This document shows positions 57,731-64,000 of a stretch of 64,000 nucleotides of DNA, piece by piece. How positions within the stretch are numbered: position 1 is the stretch's first letter; each line of letters starts with the position of its first letter. The notes below the pieces were generated by a model. The model did not search any database. It had not been told where the DNA came from and was given only the letters and a program-made list of their open reading frames with translations. The DNA comes from Fibrobacter succinogenes (lineage in GTDB: Bacteria > Fibrobacterota > Fibrobacteria > Fibrobacterales > Fibrobacteraceae): positions 1-64,000 of the forward strand of contig CACXMH010000008.1 in NCBI GenBank assembly GCA_902768715.1, in the 5' to 3' direction. The position numbers and the translations under genes were made by a program.

Positions 57731-57930
57731 GGATCAACACCTCCGTTGGCTGCTTCTCGGACGCGCTGTTCTGCCATGCCTCGTTCGTAAGCCTTTTTCA
57801 TGAGTTCGTAATTCCGCAGGATGCGGGCACGAACTTCCGGAGGTTCCGGGTGCCGCTCTTCCATACGGGCTAAAAACCGGCGAGCATCCTCGCCGAACAA
57901 AATCGGGGTCTCTCGTATTTCGCGAGCCAT
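57712..57930 (-). CDS. Small helical protein preceding the GNAT gene, candidate antitoxin (72 aa)
   Basis: Start at ATG 57930 (MAREIRETPILFGEDARRFLARM), with AGAGG 7 bases upstream. ETPILFGEDARRFL recurs in small proteins encoded before GNAT toxins, as far as I recall. Strongly charged and helical. Its 3' end overlaps the GNAT gene. Confidence 0.72.
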   Translation of the reverse strand: MAREIRETPILFGEDARRFLARMEERHPEPPEVRARILRNYELMKKAYERGMAEQRVREAANGGVDPWFKHV

Positions 57931-58051
57931 GATTCCTCTTTTGTTATACCATATAGAAAACTGGCCTAGGGCCAGGCGGCAACCAGTCAAGTCGGTTCCA
58001 TTGTTCAAAATATACAAATTAATAAAACAAAAGGCAATAGGGCTAACATCC

Positions 58052-58897
58052 CTAACGCTTAAAGTAAGAGCACTTGGGCAAGTGGGTTTTCCAGGTCAGC
58101 AGCTTGAGCTGCTTGTCGCCTTCCATGGCGAAGGCATCTACCAGCGCGCAGGTCTTGACGCCTGCGAATTCCATGTCCGTACCGGCGGATTCCATGAAGT
58201 TCTTGCCCTTGCCGAATACCTGATGGAACAGGGGCTCCCCGAAGGTCACCATGGTGGAAGGCGCGAGCAGGGAGAGTTCCTTGGCGAGCATCTTGCGGAG
58301 CGCCGCCTCCAGCAGGGGCGGGAAATTCCTGGATTCCGGCAGCTTGTAGAAGAAGGTGACCCCGATGGATTCGGGGGCGACATTTAGGCTAGCAAACATA
58401 CGTTTGAGCATTTCCGCTACGGAACTTTCGAAGAAATGCCCTGCCGGGATTTCGACGTGAGGGGCCTGGAACAGGAGCAATACCGCCGGATGCTCAGGGC
58501 CCTCATAACGGTAGAGGGTCTTGCCTGTATAAATCTTTTCGTTGTTAATTTGTGCGTAAAAGTCCTGGAGGGAAGAGGCCGATTCGAAGGGACTTGCAGT
58601 CCGGGAAACGGAACGGGGGGCAGGCATCGCGTCGGACATGAAGACTGGTGGCTGGGGTTGCGATGGCTGCACCACTTGCGGCCTTGAAGCCGGCCTCGTA
58701 GGCGGCACAGCGGAAGCGGCGGAAACTGCGGGAGCAGAGAATGCGGCGGGTCTGGAGGTCGCCGCTGCAGGAGCAGCGGGAGTGGCCACGCGTTTCTTGG
58801 GCGTCCAGGGTTCGTCCAGATACACCTCGGAATCCCCCAGGTCCATCTGTCCCTGGAGGTAACTGCGGAGGGCACTGAAATCGAATTCCTCAGCCAT
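58052..58897 (-). CDS. Uracil-DNA glycosylase-like protein with Pro/Ala-rich N-terminal region
   Basis: 281 residues. The first about 110 residues are Pro/Ala/Ser-rich linker. The C-terminal domain has the UDG layout: AVLLLFQAPHVEIPAGHFFE (in place of GEAPGxxEDxxGxPFVG), AEMLKRMFASLNV, FFYKLPESRNFPPLLEAALRKMLAKELSLLAPSTMVTFG (the TNxxKxRPP...P.....LxPxxxxxLG region). The usual catalytic and Fe-S Cys residues are not visible, so activity is doubtful. It overlaps coaBC by 8 bases and is transcribed with it. The stop lies in GCGTTAGGGAT. Confidence 0.65.
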   Translation of the reverse strand: MAEEFDFSALRSYLQGQMDLGDSEVYLDEPWTPKKRVATPAAPAAATSRPAAFSAPAVSAASAVPPTRPASRPQVVQPSQPQPPVFMSDAMPAPRSVSRTASPFESASSLQDFYAQINNEKIYTGKTLYRYEGPEHPAVLLLFQAPHVEIPAGHFFESSVAEMLKRMFASLNVAPESIGVTFFYKLPESRNFPPLLEAALRKMLAKELSLLAPSTMVTFGEPLFHQVFGKGKNFMESAGTDMEFAGVKTCALVDAFAMEGDKQLKLLTWKTHLPKCSYFKR

Positions 58898-60203
58898 GGC
58901 GCTCTTCCAACTTGCGATTCACAAAATCTACAATAGTTTCCGACAGTTCCACCTTGGACCCCATCTGCATTTCGGGAACTTTTTCGCCCGGAGTCACCAG
59001 GGCGTAATTCACATTGTCGAAACCGAACCCGCTGTCCTTGGCCACCGGGGCGTTCAACAGCAGGGCGTCGGCGCCACTCTTGCGCAACTTTTCCTGGGCG
59101 TGTTCTTCAAAATGGTCCGTCTCCAGGGCGAAGCCCACCACCACCTGGCTTGGCTTCTTGGCGGCGACGCTGTCCCGCAGAATGTTCGGGTTGGGCACCA
59201 GTTCCAGCACCAGCTGGCTCCTGCTGTCCTTGATCTTGCTTTGGGCGGGGTCTTTCGGGCGGTAGTCGGCCACGGCGGCGCAATGCACCAGGGCATCTGC
59301 ACCGGAGAGGCGTTCCATGACGGCCTGGTGCATTTCGCAGGCACTGCGAACACGGTGCACCGTGGCGCCGCCCGGGAACTGGGCTTCCATGGGACCTGCC
59401 ACTACCTCTATGGAATATCCGTTGGCGAGGAACACGGAGGCGAGAGCCACCGCCGTCTTGCCGCTGCTGCGGTTAGAGATGTAGCGCACCGGGTCGATGG
59501 CCTCTTCGGTACGGCCCGCCGTAATGAGCACCCGGCGTCCGTGCCCGGGGAGGGACGGGTCCTGCTCGGGGAGGGCGTCGCTTGCGAGAGGGGCCGCGGG
59601 GGTTTTAGGGGCTGCTCCCCTAGGAGAGGGGGTAGCAGGAGCCGAGGCGGATGCGAAGGGGAGGCTTCCCCCCTCAATGAAAGAAACGATGTCTGCCGGT
59701 TCTAAAAGGCGGCCAGAGCCAACCTCGCCACAGGCCAGTTCGCCCGCGGGGGATTCCAGCACGTAGGTGTTCTCGAAGGAGCGGAGGGTTTCGATGTTCC
59801 GCTTGACTGCCGGGGAGTTGTACATGGCGACATTCATGGCGGGGGCCAGGAGTCGGGGGCAGGTGCAGCTCATGAAGCAGAGGGACACAGGGTCGTCGGC
59901 CAGGCCGTAAGCGAATTTTCCGATGGCGTTGGCGGTGCAGGGGACCACCAGGTAGAGGTCCGCCCAGCGGGGAAAGTCGATGTGCTGGAAGGGGCGAGCC
60001 TCGACGGCGCCGTCCTTGAGGTAGACGGGGCACTTGGAAAGCGACGCGAAGGTCAGGGGAGCGACAAAGCGGGTGGCCTCTTCGGTCATGGCCACGCGGA
60101 CCTGGGCGCCTTTCTTCTGCAGCAGGCGCAAGAGTTCACAACTCTTGTAGGCGGCGATTCCGCCGGTGACTCCCAGGAGGATTTTCTTTCCGTTCAGGTC
60201 CAT
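58890..60203 (-). CDS. coaBC: Bifunctional phosphopantothenoylcysteine decarboxylase/synthetase
   Basis: 437 residues. CoaC half: LGVTGGIAAYKSCELLRLLQK, FQHIDFPRWADLYLVVP with the catalytic His, CTANAIGKFAYGLADD, and APAMNVAMYNSP (substrate clamp AMN). CoaB half: RVLITAGRTEEAIDPVRYISNRSSGK and DALVHCAAVADYRP. Both steps of CoA synthesis from phosphopantothenate. About 45 residues of Pro/Ala/Ser-rich sequence separate the halves, longer than usual. The upstream gap is filled by word repeats. Confidence 0.95.
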   Translation of the reverse strand: MDLNGKKILLGVTGGIAAYKSCELLRLLQKKGAQVRVAMTEEATRFVAPLTFASLSKCPVYLKDGAVEARPFQHIDFPRWADLYLVVPCTANAIGKFAYGLADDPVSLCFMSCTCPRLLAPAMNVAMYNSPAVKRNIETLRSFENTYVLESPAGELACGEVGSGRLLEPADIVSFIEGGSLPFASASAPATPSPRGAAPKTPAAPLASDALPEQDPSLPGHGRRVLITAGRTEEAIDPVRYISNRSSGKTAVALASVFLANGYSIEVVAGPMEAQFPGGATVHRVRSACEMHQAVMERLSGADALVHCAAVADYRPKDPAQSKIKDSRSQLVLELVPNPNILRDSVAAKKPSQVVVGFALETDHFEEHAQEKLRKSGADALLLNAPVAKDSGFGFDNVNYALVTPGEKVPEMQMGSKVELSETIVDFVNRKLEERHG

Positions 60204-60210
60204 AAAATCA

Positions 60211-60330
60211 ATGTGTAGTGTGGAGTGTGTGTGGTGAGTGATTTTAAACGGAATGTATTAAGAATTAAAAATTAAGAATTCTTCATTTTTAATTTTTCAT
60301 TTTTAATTTCACATCCCACATTCCACATTC
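60211..60330. repeat. Repeat-filled gap between GGGPS and coaBC (GTGTGG, AATTAAAAA and ACATTCCAC words)
   Basis: Three degenerate word types: GTGTAGTGTGGAGTGTG, TTAAGAATTAAAAATTAAG with its inverted relative, and CACATCCCACATTCCACATTC. The last begins 5 bases after the GGGPS stop when read on minus. No gene or clear promoter seen. Confidence 0.8.
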
Positions 60331-60333
60331 GCT

Positions 60334-61089
60334 TTATCCCTTGACGTGGATAGCCGCGGCGAATTCCTTGAGGAGGGCGGGGTCTTCCACCTTTTCCCAG
60401 AGGGTGCCGGTGACGATGATGTTGGCGCCTGCGGCCACGCGGACAGCCGCCGTTTGCGGGTCCTTGATGCCGCCGCCGGTGATGATGGTCATCTCGGTGG
60501 CCTTGCGGGTGTAGGCGATGTGTTCCACGGGCACGGGCTCCTCGGCGCCGCTGCCCGCTTCAAGGTAAACGTAACGCATGCCCATGAGTTCTGCGGCGAT
60601 GGAGTTCACCATGCTGAGCTTGGGCTTGTTGGCGGGTACCGGCATGGTGCCGCTGATGTATTCCACCGTGGTGCGCTTGCCGCTGTTGATGAGCTGGTAG
60701 GCCGTGGGGATGGCTTCCATGTTGAGGGCACGGACCAGGGCGCCGCCGCGAACCTGCTCGTCAATGAGGTAGTTGGGGTTACGACCGCTCACCAGGGTCA
60801 TGAAAAGCATGGCATCAAAGCCGGGCACCACCTGTGAAGCTCCACCCGGGAACAGCACCACAGGCAGATCCACGTGGGCCTTGAGGGCGGCCACCTGCTT
60901 GGGGAGCGTGAAGTTCCCCAGGTACGAACCGCCTACCAAGAGCAGGTCGGCCCCGTTTTCGGCAGCCATGGCCCCAGCCTTCACAAAGGCGGCCTCGTCA
61001 GAGGTATCGGGGTCCAGCAGTACTGCAAACAGTGCGCCCCGTTTCTCGATTTCGGCATTCAGACGGAGTTCGGTCTTTCCTGGTTTCAT
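60334..61089 (-). CDS. Geranylgeranylglyceryl phosphate synthase-like (GGGPS/PcrB family)
   Basis: Start at ATG 61089 (MKPGKTELRLNAEIEKRG) with AAAAGGA upstream; 251 residues. A TIM-barrel prenyltransferase: ALFAVLLDPDTSDEAAFV, DLLLVGGSYL, LFPGGASQV, YVYLEAGSGAEEPVP, TIITGGGIKDPQTA and NIIVTGTLWE are family segments, with the phosphate-binding GSGA and GGGI loops. It joins a polyprenyl diphosphate to glycerol-1-phosphate, the first step of ether lipids in Archaea; group II enzymes occur in FCB bacteria, where the product is less clear. The chain-length limiter cannot be read with confidence. Confidence 0.9.
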   Translation of the reverse strand: MKPGKTELRLNAEIEKRGALFAVLLDPDTSDEAAFVKAGAMAAENGADLLLVGGSYLGNFTLPKQVAALKAHVDLPVVLFPGGASQVVPGFDAMLFMTLVSGRNPNYLIDEQVRGGALVRALNMEAIPTAYQLINSGKRTTVEYISGTMPVPANKPKLSMVNSIAAELMGMRYVYLEAGSGAEEPVPVEHIAYTRKATEMTIITGGGIKDPQTAAVRVAAGANIIVTGTLWEKVEDPALLKEFAAAIHVKG

Positions 61090-61156
61090 AAAAATCCTTT
61101 TGCCAAAGTGGCTAGTATCATAAAGATACAAAAAACAAGGAGTGCCCGCTTGCTAC

Positions 61157-61162
61157 TATATT
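61157..61162 (+). promoter_or_regulatory. -10 element (TATATT), leaderless start of the GSCFA gene
   Basis: CTACTATATT ends 6 bases before ATG 61169; no ribosome-binding site. Confidence 0.5.
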
Positions 61163-61168
61163 TACGGC

Positions 61169-62296
61169 ATGGAGTTTTTCACGAAGATTGACATTCCAAG
61201 GCCAGGTTTTGGCATCGACTACACCAAGAAACTGGCGTTTTTCGGGTCCTGCTTTGCCGACAACATCTCGGCGCAGTTCAGCAGCCGGAAATTCCAGGTG
61301 CTCTCCAACCCCTTCGGGACGGTGTACAACCCGGTTTCTTTGGCGGCACAAGTCAAGGCGGTTGCCGAAGGGCGTGTTTTCGGGGATGGGGATGTTTTTC
61401 AGGACACGCGATGCGACGGACTTTGGCACTGCTGGGATGCCCACAGCTCGCTCTCCGGAAAGACTCGCGAAGAATGTATCGACAAGCTGAATGCCGCTGC
61501 GGCGAAGGCCCGGGATTTTTTGCAGAAGGCAGATGTCGTCTTTATTACGCTCGGCACCGCGTTCGTGTACTATTTAAAGGACAGCGGTAAGCCTGTATCG
61601 AACTGCCACAGGCAAGACCCGAGTCTGTTCACCCGCAGGATGATTTCCGTAGAAGAGGTGGCGGAGGCCCTGGAAAGTATTGCAGATAGTTTACGCAGGT
61701 TAAGGTCGCAGGACTGGATTCCTCGCTCCGCTCGGAATGACGCAGGAAAGGACTCCCGCGACATGCACATCGTCTTTACCGTGTCGCCGCTTAGGCACAT
61801 GGCCGACGGCGCCCACCAAAACAGCCTTTCCAAGGCGACGCTGATGCTGGCCGTCGAGAAAGTTATGAAACGCGGGACTGAGATTGCCATGGTCGCATCG
61901 CTCCCTCGCAATGACATCGCAAGTCGAGCAAGCGCGGGAGTTTACTCACGCATTTGCGAGGCGCAGCAGTCATGCGCCCTGCGCAATGACAACACCCATT
62001 ATTTCCCCAGTTACGAAATCGTGATGGACGAACTGCGAGACTACCGCTTTTACGCCGACGACATGGTTCATTTGTCCAAAACGGCAGAAGAGTACATCTT
62101 TGAGCGCATGGTCGACACCTACTGCAGCGACGCCACCCGCGAAAACATCGCCCGCGTGGAAAAATTCCTGAAAATGGCGAACCACCGGATTGTGAATGCC
62201 GACTCCCCCGCTACCGCCGAGTTCCAGAAAAAGCTCGCAGCACAAGCCGCGAGCCTTGAAAAAATGATTCCTGGACTTAATCTAAGCGATTACTAG
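61169..62296 (+). CDS. GSCFA-domain protein with two in-frame repeat insertions
   Basis: Start at ATG 61169 (MEFFTKIDIPRPGFGIDYTKKLAFFGSCFADNIS). FFGSCFADN is the family motif; NPFGTVYNP, ITLGTAFVY, HIVFTVSPLRHMADGAHQNSLSKATLMLAV, FPSYEIVMDELRDYRFY and DDMVHLS complete the GSCFA (SGNH-like hydrolase) pattern. Two stretches do not belong. SQDWIPRSARNDAGKDSRD (about 180-200) and the region with ASLPRNDIASRASAG and QSCALRNDN (about 240-274) are translations of GTCATTGCGAGG-type repeats. Frame is kept. Its stop shares the CTAG at 62293-62296 with the alaS stop. Confidence 0.88.
   Translation: MEFFTKIDIPRPGFGIDYTKKLAFFGSCFADNISAQFSSRKFQVLSNPFGTVYNPVSLAAQVKAVAEGRVFGDGDVFQDTRCDGLWHCWDAHSSLSGKTREECIDKLNAAAAKARDFLQKADVVFITLGTAFVYYLKDSGKPVSNCHRQDPSLFTRRMISVEEVAEALESIADSLRRLRSQDWIPRSARNDAGKDSRDMHIVFTVSPLRHMADGAHQNSLSKATLMLAVEKVMKRGTEIAMVASLPRNDIASRASAGVYSRICEAQQSCALRNDNTHYFPSYEIVMDELRDYRFYADDMVHLSKTAEEYIFERMVDTYCSDATRENIARVEKFLKMANHRIVNADSPATAEFQKKLAAQAASLEKMIPGLNLSDY
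61710..61990. repeat. Three GTCATT-type repeat copies inside the GSCFA gene
   Basis: GGATTCCTCGCTCCGCTCGG-AATGACGC (about 61718-61744), CATCGCTCCCTCGCAATGAC (about 61897-61916) and GCGAGGCGCAGCAGTCATGC with CTGCGCAATGAC (about 61955-61990). All read in frame and give the recurring residues RND. Confidence 0.8.
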
Positions 62297-64000
62297 CCCA
62301 GCTTCGCTCTGATCCAGTTGTTGGCGTTAGCGATAGCACCGGCAATCTTGTCGACTTCCTTGGTGCCGGCCTGAGCGCGGTCCGGACGTCCACCGCCGCG
62401 GCCACCGCAAGCAGCGGCGAGGTCTTTGACGAGGTCACCGGCCTTGATGCCCTTGGCCTGCACATCCTTGCCAACCAGCACGGCGATGCTGCCAGAACCG
62501 TTATCCTTATTGGCAATCACGGCCACAGAGTCGGTCGCAAGTTTGTTCTGAACGCCGTCGAGCAAATTCTTGTACTTTTCGTCCGGCAAAGCGAGTTCGC
62601 GAACGTAGAGGTTCACGCCCATCACGTTGATGCCGCCGTTCAAGAGTTCGGCAGCGGCGAGGGTCGCAAGTTCCAGCTTCACGGACTGCAGGCTCTTTTC
62701 GAGGTTCTGCGTCTTGGCGAAGCTCTGCTGAATGCGGTCAAGAACTTCGGCGTCCTTGCAGCGGAGCTGTTCGCGGAGAGCCGTGAGAATCTGCGTACCG
62801 GCGCGGAGAAGGCTCAAGGCGCCACGGCCAGAAACAGCTTCGATACGGCGCACACCAGCGGACACACTAGATTCAGAGATAATCTTCACGAGACCGATGT
62901 TACCGGTGTTCTGCACGTGCAAGCCACCGCAGAGTTCCTTGGAGAATTCTTCGTTAGCGCAGCCCATCTTAACCACGCGGACTTCGTCGCCGTACTTTTC
63001 GCCGAACAGTGCCATGGCACCGCTGGCCTTGGCTTCATCAACCCCCATCACCTGGGTGTTGACCGGCAGGCATTCCATCACCTTCGCGTTCACGATGTCT
63101 TCCACCTTCTGGATTTCTTCGGCAGTCATGGCGTTGAAGTGGCTGAAGTCGAAGCGGAGGAGTTCGTTGGAAACGAAGCTACCCTGCTGCTGCACGTGAG
63201 TGCCGAGCACCTGACGGAGAGCGGCCTGCAGCAAGTGCGTGGCGGAGTGGTTCTTGCGGATGTCGTTACGGCGGTCGTTATCGACGGTAGCCATGAACAC
63301 AGCACCCATCGTTTCTTCGTTGGCCGTACCCTTCTTCACCTTGCCGCGGCAGAGGGCGGTGTCGTTCACCTTCACGGTGTCGAACACGTCAATTTCCAAA
63401 TCGGCAGAAACCAGCGTTCCCTTGTCGCCGACCTGGCCACCCATTTCGGCGTAGAACGGAGAGGTCTCAAGAACGATGCTGAGCACGCCCTTGTCTTCAC
63501 GCCAGCGCACAACCTTCGTTTCGCAAGCGGAAAGCTCATAGCCCACGAACTTGGTGCTTTCTTCGCTGTACTGCGTCCAGCCTTCGGTACCCATCGTGTT
63601 GATGCCCTGCTTCATGTTGGCGCGGGCGCGGGCCTTCTGTTCTTCCATGCACTTTGAGGCCCTTTTCTTCGGCGAGAATACCGGTGAGGTCCGGCGGGAA
63701 TCCGTAGGTATCGTAAAGCAGGAACACCTTGTCGCCCGGCACGGTTTTTGCACCGGCACCCAACTCCTGCACGATGCCGGCGAAGCGTTCGAGGCCGGCG
63801 TCCAGCGTACGGATAAAGCTTTCTTCTTCGCTCTTGATGACGCTTGCAACGAATTCCTTGCGTTCGCGGATTTCGGGGAAGGCATCGCCCATCGTGTCGG
63901 CAAGCACCTGCACGAGTTGGCAAATGAACGGCTTCTTCTGGCCAAGCAGGCGGGCAAAGCGGCTTGCGCGGCGGAGGATGCGGCGGAGCACGTAGCCACG
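62293..64000 (-). pseudogene. alaS: Alanyl-tRNA synthetase, 5' truncated by the window and broken by a frameshift
   Basis: Most of the gene is normal AlaRS. From the window edge, frame A reads VLRRILRRASRFARLLGQ to LLYDTYGFPPDLTGILAEEKGLKV; frame B carries on with CMEEQKARARANMKQG, the editing domain (HSATHLLQAALRQVLG, CGGLHVQNTG) and the C-Ala domain to the stop. Frames change near 63649-63655 at AAAGTGC. Family members have about six residues between GLKV and MEEQ (xxAGFE), which are lost here along with the frame, so a short deletion is likely. An essential gene; assembly error is the first suspect. Confidence 0.88.

Overview
The window looks like chromosomal DNA of a Fibrobacter-type bacterium (Fibrobacteres, FCB superphylum). 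This is inferred from the gene content: large secreted proteins whose C-terminal ends resemble type IX sorting domains, Ser-rich linkers, a bacterial GGGP synthase, a succinate/acetate-type CoA-transferase, a VTC-domain protein with DUF4956, and many short intergenic repeats. No rRNA, tRNA, IS element or CRISPR array was found. The housekeeping backbone is moderately GC-rich. Two AT-rich accessory regions stand out, at about 1.7-5.3 kb and 50-57.9 kb.

Layout. 1-1.6 kb: 3' end of valS. 1.7-7.8 kb: accessory block with a DUF3990/DUF3791 gene set (candidate ADP-ribosyltransferase toxin module), an unidentified structured-RNA candidate, small IYDE-motif proteins and secreted proteins. 7.9-14.6 kb: minus-strand genes for a hydrolase, a membrane Zn protease, and an efflux set (two ABC-2 permeases, HlyD, and a TolC gene broken near its 5' end). 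14.7-17.5 kb: CoA-transferase plus a condensation-fold acyltransferase. 17.5-23.2 kb: five-gene DUF4956-HlyD-TolC-VTC-lamin-tail operon. 23.4-31 kb: SLC13 transporter and a 1,913-residue secreted protein. 31-48.7 kb: FHA-GGDEF, MATE, NAT-like protein, sugar permease, mnmE, an MFS-PlsC-AMP ligase fusion, a DUF4874/DUF4832 secreted protein, cysS, mlaF-mlaE and dnaB. 58-64 kb: UDG-like protein, coaBC, GGGP synthase, GSCFA protein, and alaS (broken and cut by the window edge).

The strongest candidate for an undescribed system is at 48.9-57.1 kb. A WYL-domain regulator is followed by a 337-residue relative of the GyrA/ParC N-terminal domain whose active-site Tyr is Phe, a tandem AAA+ ATPase, a PD-(D/E)XK protein, an unknown 167-residue protein, a PLD-type HKD protein with a decayed paralogue about 6 kb away, a DUF1232 protein and a small lipoprotein. 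Five promoters here share one palindromic site (consensus ACGACA-N5-TGTCGT). Its inner half-site TTGTCG/A lies exactly 11 nt upstream of a TATATT-like -10 element in all five cases. One of the five belongs to the WYL gene itself. This looks like a WYL-controlled regulon, plausibly an anti-phage or DNA-metabolism module.

A second theme is repeats. Degenerate word repeats (TAGG-, ACTCA-, AATTCGG-types) and palindromic GTCAT-ended repeats fill gaps, often beginning at a gene's own stop codon. They also sit in frame inside mnmE, a NAT-like gene and a GSCFA gene. Two genes (tolC-type and alaS) carry frame-breaking junctions that look like small deletions. alaS is normally essential, so an assembly error must be excluded there first.
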